Assembly (NCBI RefSeq): GCF_000332975.1
Contig: NZ_BANR01000003.1
Location: 1 to 64,000 of the forward strand
Length of the DNA stretch: 64,000 nt
Source of the DNA: Gordonia aichiensis NBRC 108223
Lineage (GTDB): Bacteria > Actinomycetota > Actinomycetes > Mycobacteriales > Mycobacteriaceae
Direction of reading: 5' to 3'
Positions 17,954 to 27,653 of this stretch are shown in pieces (position 1 is the stretch's first letter; each line of letters opens with the position of its first letter). Below the pieces are notes generated by a model. The model worked only from the letters and a program-made list of their open reading frames with translations, had not been told where the DNA came from and made no database searches. The position numbers and the translations under genes are program-made.

Positions 17954-18900
17954 CAGACGCCCGATTGTCGAAAGTCGTTGTCCTCGTGGCCTTGCTCGTC
18001 GCGCTGGCAGTCGCGGCGACCGCGTGCACCGACGGCACTGGCGATCGCGTCGAGGGCTCCGGCACAGTCGCCGACAGTTCCGAAATGCCCGCCGAGAGCC
18101 CCGACGCAACTGCCGACAGCCCCGCGAACCGTAGCGGCACCGCCTATGTCAATCTCGGCGACAGCTACAGTGCCGGAACCGGAGTGCGGCCCCTGGTCGA
18201 GGATTCACCGCTGCAGTGTCAGCGGTCGTCGTCGAACTTCGCCCATGTGCTGGCTCAGCGTCGTGGGCTCGCGCTCGACGACGTCAGTTGCGCCGGCGCG
18301 ACGACGTCGGATTTCTTTGCCGCACAATACTTCGGCGTCGGACCCCAACTCGATGCTCTCGGCAGCGGGACGCGGATCGTGACTCTCATGATCGGCGGCA
18401 ACGACGGCGACATCTTCTCGGGAACCATCCGTGACTGCGGAGAGGTCGCGGCCGACGATCCGACGGGTTCACCGTGCCGAGCGCGCTACGGCAGCTCGTT
18501 CGTCGATCGGGTTCGCGAGCGCACCTATCCCGATGTGGTCAAGGCAGTACGCGCCGTGACGCAACGTGCGCCGCGTGCGCGCGTGCTGGTCGTCGGGTAT
18601 CCGTGGATTCTGCCCGCCACGACGGGCTGCTACCCGACGATGCGCGTGGCTGCCGGAGATGTCGGATACGTCCGCGACCTGCAGGCGACGCTCAACGACG
18701 TGATCGCCAGAGCCGCGCGTGCCACGGGCGGGACATATGTCGACATGTCGGCGGTCTCCGAGGGGCACGATGCGTGCGAGTCCGCGAGCGTTCGGTGGAT
18801 CGAACCTCAGGTCGGGTCGTCGGCGCCAATCACGGTGCACCCCAACGCTGCGGGACACCAGGCCATCGCCGATCAGGTGGGCGCGGCGCTCGGCCGGTGA
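17950..18900 (+). CDS. Secreted SGNH/GDSL hydrolase, probable lipoprotein
   Basis: A 316-residue exported esterase-like protein. The N-terminal hydrophobic segment ends in AVAATAC, a plausible lipobox with Cys near residue 26, followed by a Ser/Asp/Glu-rich spacer. Catalytic blocks: NLGDSYSAGTG (block I Ser), GATTSDFF (block II), MIGGNDGDIFSG (block III Asn), and TVHPNAAGHQAIA (block V with Asp-equivalent and His). Cys pairs suggest disulfides. ATG 17950 overlaps the PucR-type stop (ATGA). The substrate may be an envelope lipid or a host/environmental ester; it is not determined. Confidence 0.88.
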   Translation: MTDARLSKVVVLVALLVALAVAATACTDGTGDRVEGSGTVADSSEMPAESPDATADSPANRSGTAYVNLGDSYSAGTGVRPLVEDSPLQCQRSSSNFAHVLAQRRGLALDDVSCAGATTSDFFAAQYFGVGPQLDALGSGTRIVTLMIGGNDGDIFSGTIRDCGEVAADDPTGSPCRARYGSSFVDRVRERTYPDVVKAVRAVTQRAPRARVLVVGYPWILPATTGCYPTMRVAAGDVGYVRDLQATLNDVIARAARATGGTYVDMSAVSEGHDACESASVRWIEPQVGSSAPITVHPNAAGHQAIADQVGAALGR

Positions 18901-19088
18901 ACTGCGACGGTGGGGGAGCGACCACACCTGGGAGACGGTCGCGAGCCCGGCAACGGTGACTTCTTGTACTCGGCGCCAGCTCCCACAGGCGCCCCGGGTA
19001 CTCCACAATCTGGCGTCAGTGCACAGCATCGCACGCGTCCGCGGCATCCGCCGCGCCGGGCGGCACCCGCTCGGCGACGCTGCGGGTT

Positions 19089-19898
19089 GTGACCGAACTC
19101 GAACATGACGACCTCTGGCGCGGAGTTTTCTCCTGGGCGGAGCTGAAGCGCCGCGGATTCAGCCAGGCACAGACCCGGCGGATGGTCGTCGTCGGCGACC
19201 TGCGCCAGCTGCGTCGAGGGTGGTACGCCGCGCCGTACGCGGATCCGACGGTCGCCTCGGCTGTCAGCGCCGGCGGCGTCTGCACGTGTGTGAGTGCGCT
19301 CGACCTTCATGGTGTGTGGGTTGCGCCATTCGGTCACCTGGTGCACGTGCGCGGACGGAACGTCGCTTCGAACGGATCGGTGGGTACACATCACCTGTGC
19401 ACGCGCTACGGACGGGCACAACCGGAGATCTATCCACTCGACGACGTGGCGACCGCGCTTGGGTACGCGGTGCGATGCCTCGAGAGCGAGGCGCTCGTGG
19501 CCGCCTGCGAGTCCATCCTGCACTTGGGGTTGCTCGAGTTGACCGACCTACAGGCGTTGTTCTCGTCGATGCCCGTCCGGATTCGACAGCTCCTCGACAG
19601 GTGCGAGGACTGCGCAGACTCCGGGTCCGAATCGATCTTCGCCTTCCGGCTGAACAGCCTGGGTGTCGCGTTCGAGAGGCAGGTGGAGATTCCCGGCATC
19701 GGCAGGGTGGATTTCCTGATCGGCAAGCGGCTGATGTTCAGCTGGGACGAGGTGCTCGAGACGCTCCTGGCGGTGATCCGACGGCGCGATCACCTCAAAG
19801 CGTTGGCGGAACCGCCCGAACTGGCACGTGTCGCCGCAGAGACCGGAGGGGATCACGCACTCGGCTACTGGGACGACCCGGACTTTGTCGGTTGCTGA
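19089..19898 (+). CDS. AbiEi/DUF559-like protein with deleted nuclease core
   Basis: A 269-residue protein. The first ~70 residues (FSWAELKRRGFSQAQTRRMV...LRRGWYA) match the AbiEi-like antitoxin winged-helix domain that often precedes a DUF559/Vsr-like endonuclease domain. The nuclease part begins normally with IPGIGRVDFLIGKRL, but then jumps straight to MFSWDEVLETLLAVIRRRDH. The ~45 residues that should hold the acidic catalytic motif are absent. The junction is near 19730-19745 and stays in frame. The product is therefore probably inactive as a nuclease and may be decaying. GTG 19089 has no clear ribosome site. Confidence 0.6.
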   Translation: MTELEHDDLWRGVFSWAELKRRGFSQAQTRRMVVVGDLRQLRRGWYAAPYADPTVASAVSAGGVCTCVSALDLHGVWVAPFGHLVHVRGRNVASNGSVGTHHLCTRYGRAQPEIYPLDDVATALGYAVRCLESEALVAACESILHLGLLELTDLQALFSSMPVRIRQLLDRCEDCADSGSESIFAFRLNSLGVAFERQVEIPGIGRVDFLIGKRLMFSWDEVLETLLAVIRRRDHLKALAEPPELARVAAETGGDHALGYWDDPDFVGC

Positions 19899-20058
19899 CC
19901 CACACGCCTGCCCCATGCGCGTCGCACGAGCTTGTCGCAGGTCGCCACACTCCGAGCTCCCTGAGCAGTTCTCCGTGCGGTCACGTGTGCCGCACTCCGA
20001 ACTCGTCACCACCGAAACACCCACCCGGCTGCGCAGCGCACGCTCCGAGGCCCCGGGA

Positions 20059-20141
20059 ATGCGTACACAACTGCGACGTCTGCGGCACGCCACGACAATT
20101 ATTGTCGTGGCGTGCCGCTGAGGGGCGGTTTGTGTACGCAT
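20059..20141. repeat. 83-bp nested palindrome (cruciform element)
   Basis: Outer arms ATGCGTACACAA (20059-20070) and its exact complement (20130-20141) flank inner arms of 18 bp (20082-20099 and 20101-20118). All are centred on the single base 20100. The two unpaired stretches between outer and inner arms are both 11 nt. The surrounding 350 bp (19899-20248), between the degenerate DUF559-like gene and hemL, holds no convincing gene. The inner stem alone would be a strong hairpin. The exact symmetry of the outer arms is more than a simple terminator needs. Confidence 0.85.
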
Positions 20142-20248
20142 CCGGCCCCGACGGCCGCGTTGGCGGCCAAGGCGTTCCTGTTCACCCTCGGGACGCCCTG
20201 ACCAGGGCGAATTTTCGTTGATCGTTGCGGTTTGGAACACTGGTGGCC

Positions 20249-21583
20249 GTGAGTAGTTCTGCTGACGTCGCATCCCGTTCCGCCGAATTGTTCCGTCAGG
20301 CCCAGGACGCGACCCCCGGTGGGGTCAACTCGCCGGTCCGCGCGTTCTCCGCGGTCGGTGGGACTCCGCGCTTCATCGCGTCGGCGCAGGGCTGTCATCT
20401 GACCGATGTCGACGGCAATGATTACGTCGACCTGGTCTCCTCCTGGGGGCCGATGATCCTCGGTCACGCCCACCCGGCGGTCGTCGAAGCTGTGCAGAAG
20501 GCGGCGACGCACGGCCTCTCCTTCGGGGCGCCCACCGAGGGTGAGATCGAACTCGCGGAGGAGATCATCGACCGCGTCGATCCGGTCGAGCGGGTGCGCC
20601 TGGTCAACTCCGGCACCGAGGCGACGATGTCGGCGATCCGTCTCGCGCGTGGCGCCACCGGACGCTCCAAGATCATCAAGTTCTCCGGCTGCTACCACGG
20701 GCACGTCGACGCTCTGCTGGCCGACGCGGGCTCGGGTATCGCGACACTCGGCCTGCCGACGACCCCCGGTGTGACCGGCGCGGCAGCCCACGACACCATC
20801 GTGCTTCCCTACAACGATCTCGACGCCGTCGCCAAGGCCTTCGACGCCTTCGGTGATGAGATCGCAGCCGTGATCACCGAGGCGGCCGCCGGGAACATGG
20901 GCGCGGTCGCCCCCGTCGATGGATTCAACGCAGGCCTGCGCGACCTGACCCGACGCCACGGATCGCTCTTCATCATCGACGAGGTCATGACGGGTTTCCG
21001 CGTCAGCCCCGCGGGCTGGTACGGCCTGGAGGGCGTCGCCGCGGACCTCTACACCTTCGGCAAGGTGATGAGCGGTGGATTGCCCGCCGCGGCGTTCGGC
21101 GGGCGCACCGACATCATGGAGAACCTCGCACCCACCGGGCCCGTCTACCAGGCGGGCACGCTCAGCGGTAACCCCGTTGCCGTCGCGGCCGGGCTCGCGA
21201 CACTACGCAACGCCGATGCCGACGTCTACACCGCGCTCGACGCCAATGCCCATCGCCTCGCAGCGCTGTTCACCGAGGCGCTCACCGACGCGGGGGTCGG
21301 GCACCGGGTGCAATTGGCGGGCAACCTGCTCAGTGTGTTCTTCACCTCCGAGCCCGAGACGGCGATCACCGACTACGCGGCGGTCAAAAACACCGAGACC
21401 TGGCGTTTCGCACCCTTCTTCCACGCTCTGCTCGACGCGGGCGTGTACGCACCGCCCAGCGCATTCGAAGCCTGGTTTGTCTCAGCGGCGTTGGACGAGG
21501 ATGCTTTTGGTCGAATCGCTGACGCGCTGCCGGCCGCTGCGCGCGCTGCAGCGCACGCCACGCAATCGGGGGAGTCCGACTGA
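20249..21583 (+). CDS. hemL: Glutamate-1-semialdehyde 2,1-aminomutase
   Basis: A 444-residue PLP enzyme that converts glutamate-1-semialdehyde to 5-aminolevulinate in the C5 haem pathway. Motifs: [12 protein letters not shown] at the N-terminus, [28 protein letters not shown], and [20 protein letters not shown] with the PLP Lys. The length is normal. The start is taken as GTG 20249; GTG 20243 is in frame and has GGAA 5 bases upstream, so it is an equal candidate. It heads a tightly overlapping run with the phosphatase and the cytochrome c maturation genes, as in M. tuberculosis Rv0524-Rv0529. Confidence 0.96.
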   Translation: MSSSADVASRSAELFRQAQDATPGGVNSPVRAFSAVGGTPRFIASAQGCHLTDVDGNDYVDLVSSWGPMILGHAHPAVVEAVQKAATHGLSFGAPTEGEIELAEEIIDRVDPVERVRLVNSGTEATMSAIRLARGATGRSKIIKFSGCYHGHVDALLADAGSGIATLGLPTTPGVTGAAAHDTIVLPYNDLDAVAKAFDAFGDEIAAVITEAAAGNMGAVAPVDGFNAGLRDLTRRHGSLFIIDEVMTGFRVSPAGWYGLEGVAADLYTFGKVMSGGLPAAAFGGRTDIMENLAPTGPVYQAGTLSGNPVAVAAGLATLRNADADVYTALDANAHRLAALFTEALTDAGVGHRVQLAGNLLSVFFTSEPETAITDYAAVKNTETWRFAPFFHALLDAGVYAPPSAFEAWFVSAALDEDAFGRIADALPAAARAAAHATQSGESD

Positions 21584-22209
21584 TGCACACGATCGTCCAC
21601 ATGATGCGCCACGGAGAGGTGCACAACCCGGACGGCATCCTGTACGGCCGCCTGCCCGGGTTCCGTCTGTCGACGACGGGCCGTGCGCAGGCAGAGAAGG
21701 TTGCGGGCACGCTCGCCGACCACGACATCACCGCCGTTTTCGCCTCGCCGTTGCAGCGCGCGCAGGAGACCGCAACCCCGATCGCCGGCGCACACGGACT
21801 GCCGATCTTCACCAACGACCAGCTCATCGAGGCCGACAATGTCTTCGAGGGCCTGAAGGTCTCCGTCGGCGACGGCGCGTTGAGCAAGCCCCGCCACTGG
21901 TTCAAACTGCGCGACCCGTTCACCCCGTCCTGGGGCGAGCCCTACATCCAACTCGCGCACCGTATGCTCGCCGCAGCCAACAAGGCCCGTGACGCCGCAC
22001 GTGGTCACGAGGCCGTCTGCGTCAGCCACCAGCTGCCCGTCTACACGCTCCGACGATTCCTCGAGGGGCAGCGGCTCTGGCACGACCCGCGGCGTCGGCA
22101 GTGCTCGTTGGCCTCGCTGACCAGCCTCGTCTACGACGACGACGCGCTCGTCGACATCATCTACTCCGAACCCGCAGGGCATTCCGACCCGCTTGCGACC
22201 GGGGCATGA
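21583..22209 (+). CDS. Histidine phosphatase family protein (phosphoglycerate mutase-like)
   Basis: A 208-residue histidine phosphatase. The N-terminal MMRHGEVHNPDG contains the RHG phospho-acceptor motif, and VCVSHQLPV provides the second catalytic His. The start overlaps the hemL stop (TGATG), and its own stop overlaps the next start. In M. tuberculosis the equivalent is Rv0525. The substrate is unknown; the conserved place between hemL and cytochrome c maturation genes suggests a link to haem supply. Confidence 0.9.
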   Translation: MHTIVHMMRHGEVHNPDGILYGRLPGFRLSTTGRAQAEKVAGTLADHDITAVFASPLQRAQETATPIAGAHGLPIFTNDQLIEADNVFEGLKVSVGDGALSKPRHWFKLRDPFTPSWGEPYIQLAHRMLAAANKARDAARGHEAVCVSHQLPVYTLRRFLEGQRLWHDPRRRQCSLASLTSLVYDDDALVDIIYSEPAGHSDPLATGA

Positions 22210-22829
22210 GCCGGACCCGAGACATGCGCAGTAAGACCGTCACCGCAGCCCTGTTCGCCATGCTCGCCACGCTCGGCGTGCTGGTGGCCGGCTGCAGTTC
22301 GGGCAACGACGCCGTAGCCCAGGGCGACACCTTCCAGTTCGTGTCACCGGGCGGACAGACGACGATCACCTATCCCGAATCGGATCGCAAACCGATCGCC
22401 GACCTCGTGGGCCCCGACCTCGTGACCGACCAGCAGATCGACGTCGACAAGGATTTCGCGGGCAAGGTGACCGTGATCAACGTGTGGGGTTCGTGGTGCG
22501 GTCCGTGCCGTGCGGAGGCCGACGATCTCGAGACCGTCTACGAGCAGAACAAAGACAAGGGCGTCGCTTTCGTCGGCATCAATCTGCGCGACGACCGCCA
22601 GTCGGCGAAGGACTTCGTCGCCGACCGCAAGGTCGGGTATCCCTCCATCTATGACTTCGACGGTGCGACGCTCGCCTCGATGACCACCCCGACCTCCGTG
22701 GTCCCGACGACCGTCGTGCTCGACAGCAAGCATCGTCCGGCCGCGGTCTACCTGCGCACGGTCAGCGCGGAGGAACTCGGTGCGATGGTCACGAAGATCG
22801 CAGCCGAGGACCACGGAAAGCAGCCCTGA
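22206..22829 (+). CDS. TlpA/ResA-like thioredoxin lipoprotein
   Basis: A 207-residue exported thioredoxin-fold protein. The N-terminal signal ends in the lipobox LVAGC (Cys near residue 29). The redox motif [12 protein letters not shown] lies near residue 100, with a conserved cis-Pro region at [13 protein letters not shown]. It should keep apocytochrome c haem-binding cysteines reduced outside the membrane, fed by the CcdA protein encoded 5 bp downstream. ATG 22206 overlaps the phosphatase stop. Confidence 0.92.
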   Translation: MSRTRDMRSKTVTAALFAMLATLGVLVAGCSSGNDAVAQGDTFQFVSPGGQTTITYPESDRKPIADLVGPDLVTDQQIDVDKDFAGKVTVINVWGSWCGPCRAEADDLETVYEQNKDKGVAFVGINLRDDRQSAKDFVADRKVGYPSIYDFDGATLASMTTPTSVVPTTVVLDSKHRPAAVYLRTVSAEELGAMVTKIAAEDHGKQP

Positions 22830-22834
22830 GCGGA

Positions 22835-23614
22835 ATGGGACAGACCTTCGCCGACACCGTGACCAGCGGCCCGCTGCTGCTGGCGCTGGTCGCATGCATG
22901 ATCGCCGGTCTCGTCTCCTTTGCCTCTCCCTGCGTGGTGCCGCTTGTACCCGGATACCTGTCCTATCTGGCGGGTCTCGTCGGGGCGGAGGCCCCGGCTG
23001 TCACGGTCGGCGAATCACCCAAGCGTGGACGTTCGCGGGTGGCGATCGCCGCAGCCCTGTTCGTGCTCGGATTCACCGTCGTCTTCGTCGCCGCGACGGC
23101 CACCGTGCTCGGAATCACGAGCACGGTGATCGTCAATCACGATGTGCTGCAACGTATCGGCGGAGTCGTCACCATCGTGATGGGTCTGGTCTTCATCGGT
23201 CTCATCCCGATGATGCAGCGCGAATTCCGCTTCGCACCGCGCAACGTCTCCAACATCGTCGGCGCACCGCTGCTCGGTGCGGTGTTCGCGCTCGGCTGGA
23301 CCCCGTGTCTCGGCCCGACACTCGCCGCGGTCATCGCCACCGCTAGCGGGACTCAGGGTGCGACAGCGGCCAAGGGAGTCGCGCTGATCATCGCGTATTG
23401 CGCGGGTCTGGGTATTCCCTTCGTGATCCTCGCGTTCTCCTCCGCGTGGGCGCTCCGCAGCCTGACGTGGCTACGCACCCATGCCCGGCTCATCCAGATC
23501 ATCGGCGGCATCATGCTGATCGCTGTCGGCGTCGCGCTTGTCACCGGCTGGTGGGATCAGTTCATCGTGTGGGTGCGCGACGCTTTCATCTCCGACACCG
23601 AGCTTCCGGTATGA
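22835..23614 (+). CDS. ccdA: CcdA-type cytochrome c biogenesis membrane protein
   Basis: A 259-residue protein with six membrane segments that passes electrons from cytoplasmic thioredoxin to the extracytoplasmic TlpA-like protein. The two redox cysteines sit in [19 protein letters not shown] and [11 protein letters not shown], the paired motifs of the DsbD/CcdA family. It starts 5 bp after the TlpA-like gene and continues the operon. Confidence 0.93.
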   Translation: MGQTFADTVTSGPLLLALVACMIAGLVSFASPCVVPLVPGYLSYLAGLVGAEAPAVTVGESPKRGRSRVAIAAALFVLGFTVVFVAATATVLGITSTVIVNHDVLQRIGGVVTIVMGLVFIGLIPMMQREFRFAPRNVSNIVGAPLLGAVFALGWTPCLGPTLAAVIATASGTQGATAAKGVALIIAYCAGLGIPFVILAFSSAWALRSLTWLRTHARLIQIIGGIMLIAVGVALVTGWWDQFIVWVRDAFISDTELPV

Positions 23615-23648
23615 ACGCACGCGATATGACCCCGAGCGCAGGCGAGCT

Positions 23649-25307
23649 ATGACACAGACCATCGACCGACCGTCCGCCCCGGCGCCGCAGACCCCGCAGC
23701 GCCCGCACTGGATCAAGCGTCGGGTGCTGTGGCCGCTGCGCAACCTCTGGCGCAGTCTCACGTCGATGCGCACCGCACTGGTCCTGCTGTTCCTGCTCGC
23801 ACTGGCCGCCATCCCTGGCGCACTGTTGCCGCAGCGGGAACTCAACGAGCAGAAGACGCTCCAGTACATCTCCGACCACGGCTGGCTCGGCGAGTGGATG
23901 GACAAGCTGCAGTTCTTCGACGTCTTCAAGAGCGCGTGGTTCACGGCCATCTACGTCCTGCTGTTCGTCTCGCTCGTCGGCTGCCTCACCCCGCGCATCA
24001 TCGAGCACGCCAAGAGTCTGCGCACCAAACCCGTTGCCGCACCGCGCAATCTGTCGCGCATGCCGCGGCACATCACCGAGACGGTCGACGGTGAGCCCGC
24101 CGAACTCGCCGAGCGGATCTCGGGCAATCTGCGGGGGTGGCGTCGCGAGGTCACCGTGCGTGAACCGTCGAAGGCGTATCCGGACGGCTGTGTCGAGGTC
24201 TCGGCCGAGAAAGGTTACCTGCGCGAATTCGGCAACCTTGTCTTCCATTTCGCACTCCTGGCACTGCTCGTGTCCATCGCGGTGGGCAAGGTCTACGGCT
24301 ATGAGGGCACGCGCAGTCTGGTCGCCGACGGCGAGCAGGGACTGTGCAACACGTCGACGGCGGTCTATGACTCGTTCAGGGCCGGCGCGCTGGTGGACGG
24401 CACCAATCTCTCACCGTTCTGTATCCGCGTCGACGACTTCTCCGCGACCTTCCTGCCCGACGGCCAGCCGTCGATGTACGACGCGAAGATCCGGTACACC
24501 ACCGACCCGCGCACACCGTCGTCGCAGTGGGAGGAGCGGTCGGTGCGTGTCAACGACCCGCTGCGCGTCTCGGGCGACCGCGTGTACGTGCTGGGCAACG
24601 GGTTCGCGCCCACGTTCACCGTGACCTTCCCCAACGGTGAGAAGCGTACGCAGACCACGCTGTTCATCCCCGAGGTGATGCAGACCATGCTGTCGTCGGG
24701 CGCTGCCCGTTTCGACACCCCCGCCGGGCTTTATCCCGATGAGGACACCCGACGCAAGAACCAGATCGCACTCGAGGGGCTCTTCGCCCCGACAGCCAGC
24801 TACGACGGCACACTGCTCAGTTCGTCGTCGCCGGAGCCGAGCGATCCGCAGGTCGCGATCCGCATCTATCGCGGCGATACCGGTCTCGACACCGGACGCG
24901 CGCAGAATGCCTACTCGCTCGACACCAACATGATCCACCAGGGCAGGCTCAATCGTGAGGCGCAGGCGAACCTCAAGGTGGGCCAGAGTGCCAGCCTGCC
25001 CGACGGCACCAAGGTCAGTTTCGACGGGTATAAGCGCTGGATCTCCGTGCAGGTATCCCACGACCCGGCACAGGTCTGGGTGCTGGTGTCGGCGATCGTG
25101 ATGCTCGTCGGACTGGTGGTGTCGCTGGTTGTTCGACGACGCCGGATCTGGGCACGTCTGGTGCCCGACTCGGACAATGGCGACCGACGACGTACGGTAG
25201 TAGAGATCGCCGGGCTGGCCCGAACCGACCAGGCCGGCTGGGGCGAGGGCTTCGACGAGCAGGCACACAACCTGCTCACCGACGAGGGAACATCCAGACG
25301 TTTGTAG
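23649..25307 (+). CDS. resB: Cytochrome c biogenesis protein ResB
   Basis: A 552-residue ResB/Ccs1 protein, half of the system II haem-handling synthase. Start ATG 23649 has AGGCGAG upstream; the longer frame to 23538 overlaps ccdA. Three N-terminal membrane segments (SMRTALVLLFLLALAAIPGA; FTAIYVLLFVSLVGC; a third near residues 205-225) precede a large extracytoplasmic domain of ~270 residues and a final membrane segment near residue 480 (VWVLVSAIVMLVGLVVSLVV). It works with the CcsB protein encoded next. Confidence 0.93.
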   Translation: MTQTIDRPSAPAPQTPQRPHWIKRRVLWPLRNLWRSLTSMRTALVLLFLLALAAIPGALLPQRELNEQKTLQYISDHGWLGEWMDKLQFFDVFKSAWFTAIYVLLFVSLVGCLTPRIIEHAKSLRTKPVAAPRNLSRMPRHITETVDGEPAELAERISGNLRGWRREVTVREPSKAYPDGCVEVSAEKGYLREFGNLVFHFALLALLVSIAVGKVYGYEGTRSLVADGEQGLCNTSTAVYDSFRAGALVDGTNLSPFCIRVDDFSATFLPDGQPSMYDAKIRYTTDPRTPSSQWEERSVRVNDPLRVSGDRVYVLGNGFAPTFTVTFPNGEKRTQTTLFIPEVMQTMLSSGAARFDTPAGLYPDEDTRRKNQIALEGLFAPTASYDGTLLSSSSPEPSDPQVAIRIYRGDTGLDTGRAQNAYSLDTNMIHQGRLNREAQANLKVGQSASLPDGTKVSFDGYKRWISVQVSHDPAQVWVLVSAIVMLVGLVVSLVVRRRRIWARLVPDSDNGDRRRTVVEIAGLARTDQAGWGEGFDEQAHNLLTDEGTSRRL

Positions 25308-25383
25308 GGATGCAGACGCCTGTATCGGTCGCTCGCGTGCAGCACAACCTGTAGCAGATGAAGCAGTAGAGATAGGGCCAGTG

Positions 25384-26391
25384 ATGGGTAACGGAACAGA
25401 TCAGATCGACCAGACGTTGGCGCGCTACTCCGACCTTCTGTTCGGTACCGCGATCACCATCTACGTCCTCGCGATGCTCATGTTCCTCGCGGCACTCGCC
25501 GGTGCCCGATCCCGAAAGCTCTCCGTGGCCAAGGAGCTGGTCACCGCGGGAGGCGGTTCGACGACGGAGCGCGCACCCGGCAAGATCGAAGGCCCTGCGC
25601 CCCGCACGCTGTCGGAGAAGATCGGCAACATGGCCTACCCGGTCGTGTTCGTCGGCCTCGCTGCACACATTGCGTCGATCGTGACCCGCGGAATGGCCAC
25701 CGATCGCGCGCCCTGGGGCAACATGTACGAGTTCATCTCGTTGACGTGCGCTGCCTGTGTGGTCGCCGGGCTGGTCATCCTGCGCAAACAGATCAACCGT
25801 CCGCTCATCGCATTCGTGCTGCTGCCGGTCACGCTGCTGATGTTCATCGCGGGCCGCTGGCTCTACACCCAGGCCGCGCCCGTCGTGCCCGCGCTCAAGT
25901 CGTACTGGTTGGCCATCCACGTCTCGATCATCTCGATCAGTTCCGGCGTGCTGCTCGTGTCCGGTGTGGCGAGCATCCTGTACCTGGTCAAGATGCGGTG
26001 GGCGGCGTCGAGCGACACCGTCTCCGAGACCGGCGGCGGCGTCGTCGGTGGACTGCGGCGGCTCGTCGCGCACATCCCGTCTGCCGAGGCTCTCGACCGT
26101 CTCGCCTACAAGTGCGTCGTGTTCGGATTCCCGCTCTTCGGATTGGGAATCGTGTTCGGCGCCATCTGGGCGGAGTCCGCGTGGGGCCGCTTCTGGGGGT
26201 GGGATCCCAAGGAGACCGTGTCGTTCATCGCCTGGATCATCTACGCGGCATACCTGCACGCTCGTGCCACCGCCGGGTGGCGCAACAGCACCGCGGCATG
26301 GATCAACGTCGCGGGATTCGTCGCGCTGCTGTTCAACCTGTTCATCATCAACCTCGTGGTCTCCGGCCTGCACTCCTACGCGGGACTGTGA
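25384..26391 (+). CDS. ccsB: Cytochrome c biogenesis protein CcsB/CcsA
   Basis: A 335-residue haem-delivery membrane protein with about eight membrane segments. The tryptophan-rich haem-binding motif WGRFWGWDPKETVSF is clear, and conserved His residues lie in the flanking helices (AAHIAS, AIHVSI). ATG 25384 is preferred over GTG 25381 because AGGG lies 6 rather than 3 bases upstream. It pairs with ResB to export haem and ligate it to apocytochrome c. It ends the cluster and converges on the XRE-type regulator gene. Confidence 0.93.
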   Translation: MGNGTDQIDQTLARYSDLLFGTAITIYVLAMLMFLAALAGARSRKLSVAKELVTAGGGSTTERAPGKIEGPAPRTLSEKIGNMAYPVVFVGLAAHIASIVTRGMATDRAPWGNMYEFISLTCAACVVAGLVILRKQINRPLIAFVLLPVTLLMFIAGRWLYTQAAPVVPALKSYWLAIHVSIISISSGVLLVSGVASILYLVKMRWAASSDTVSETGGGVVGGLRRLVAHIPSAEALDRLAYKCVVFGFPLFGLGIVFGAIWAESAWGRFWGWDPKETVSFIAWIIYAAYLHARATAGWRNSTAAWINVAGFVALLFNLFIINLVVSGLHSYAGL

Positions 26392-26400
26392 GGGCGGCGT

Positions 26401-26868
26401 TCACACGGGGCCGGGCCCTCCGGGGGGCCTCAGGCTGCGCTCTGCAAGCGCCTGTGCGCGAACCACTTTGAGCACATCGATGACGATGTCGATGGTGTCT
26501 GGGCACAACCCGGCCAGATCGATCCCGGACAGATGCGTTTCGGTGGTCGCCAGTATCTCCACGTAGTCGCGTTGCCGCTGCACCCGGTCGAGATCCTCTG
26601 CCGGATTCGAGAGAAAGTAGGTCACGCTGACCTCGAAGGCGCTGGCGATCGCCTCGACAGTCTTGAACGACGGCGTCCGCGCCTTCCCCGTTCGCAACTG
26701 AGAGATGTAGGCATCGCTCAGCGAGTGACCGTGCTGGTTGGCCTTCTCGGCGATCCGCTTACCGGTGTACCGTCGGCCATTCTCGTCGCGAGAGTGCTCG
26801 AAGAGTTCTGCCAATTTGGCGGCGAAACTGTCGTCGCCGTCGGGTGACGTGCCCGGGCGGGTGGTCAT
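26401..26868 (-). CDS. XRE/HTH regulator with EspR-like architecture
   Basis: A 155-residue protein with an N-terminal helix-turn-helix (about residues 14-85: FAAKLAELFEHSRDENGRRY, then SDAYISQLRTGKARTPSFKTVEAIASAF) and a helical C-terminal domain. The layout, including FAARLNRLF-like opening, YISQLRTG recognition helix and YFL after the HTH, resembles mycobacterial EspR, a nucleoid-associated regulator. Orthology to EspR is not proven. The stop is 9 bp from the ccsB stop. Confidence 0.8.
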   Translation of the reverse strand: MTTRPGTSPDGDDSFAAKLAELFEHSRDENGRRYTGKRIAEKANQHGHSLSDAYISQLRTGKARTPSFKTVEAIASAFEVSVTYFLSNPAEDLDRVQRQRDYVEILATTETHLSGIDLAGLCPDTIDIVIDVLKVVRAQALAERSLRPPGGPGPV

Positions 26869-26991
26869 GAATCAAAAACCGCCCGCCGTGTCGGTATCGA
26901 TGTCGATCTCCCTTGACGCAGTGTCAGTTACGGAGTCGTAATCGTACCCGGACGGTTCGAGGGTGCGTCGCGCATCTCGATGCACGATGCG

Positions 26992-27201
26992 TCACAATTC
27001 GTCGTTGGGTCCTCGAGTGCGACGATCGAGATCGCGCAGGAAATCCGCATCGTCGTCGGGCCCGACCGGCCCGTGACTGCGTGTCCCTGTTCGTCTCGCA
27101 TCTGTCGCCGAGTCACGTCGTTGCGCCACAGCGGGCCCGAAGGCGCGCCACAACAGAAAACCGATTGCGGCCAAGCCGACGATGGCCAGCAGAAACGTCA
27201 T
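26992..27201 (-). CDS. Small single-TM membrane protein
   Basis: A 69-residue protein with one N-terminal membrane segment (MTFLLAIVGLAAIGFLLWRA) and a basic/acidic hydrophilic tail. GGGAGG lies 5 bases before the ATG, which strongly supports translation. It sits between the EspR-like and BldC-like genes on the same strand. No family is recognised. Confidence 0.65.
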   Translation of the reverse strand: MTFLLAIVGLAAIGFLLWRAFGPAVAQRRDSATDARRTGTRSHGPVGPDDDADFLRDLDRRTRGPNDEL

Positions 27202-27271
27202 GGCAACCTCCCGTCAACCAGGGTACGCGACCCGATGTTGGCCAACGGCCGGCCCTCGTCGGCGACGCCTA

Positions 27272-27493
27272 CTAGCCGACGCGACGGTTCAGGAGTGCGA
27301 CGACGTCCTCTTCGCGGAAGCGACGATGGCCACCGGGGGTGCGAATGGACCCGAGAATGCCCGAGCTGGCCCACCGGGCGACGGTCTTGGGGTTGACGTT
27401 GAACATCGCGGCGACCTGGCCGGGGGTCAGCGTGTGCTGGCTTGCGAGGCCAGGGGTGATGACGGTGGCGGCACCAGGGTTGAGAGCGGTCAT
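27272..27493 (-). CDS. BldC/MerR-like DNA-binding protein
   Basis: A 73-residue single-domain regulator. LTPGQVAAMFNVNPKTVARW forms the MerR-type winged helix-turn-helix, followed by SGILGSIRTPGGHRRFREEDV, the wing typical of BldC proteins. ATG 27493 with GGGGAGAA upstream is chosen; the longer open frame to 27553 has no ribosome site. BldC-type proteins bind DNA cooperatively at direct repeats and control development in streptomycetes. The role here is unknown. Confidence 0.88.
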   Translation of the reverse strand: MTALNPGAATVITPGLASQHTLTPGQVAAMFNVNPKTVARWASSGILGSIRTPGGHRRFREEDVVALLNRRVG

Positions 27494-27653
27494 TGTTCTC
27501 CCCTTCGGGTTCTCGTAGACGCGCGGAGATTGCGCGTCCTCACATGAATACACGCAAAACGCCCAGGTACTCGAACCGTCATATCGAGGTAAAGAGAGTC
27601 AAAAGGTGGCCGTGACCTGCGAACACCGATTCTCGTCCAAGTATCCTGAGGCT

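Noticed and set aside
20099..20959. Minus-strand open frame opposite hemL and the palindrome
   Set aside because: No ribosome site or family motif; hemL on the plus strand explains the sequence.
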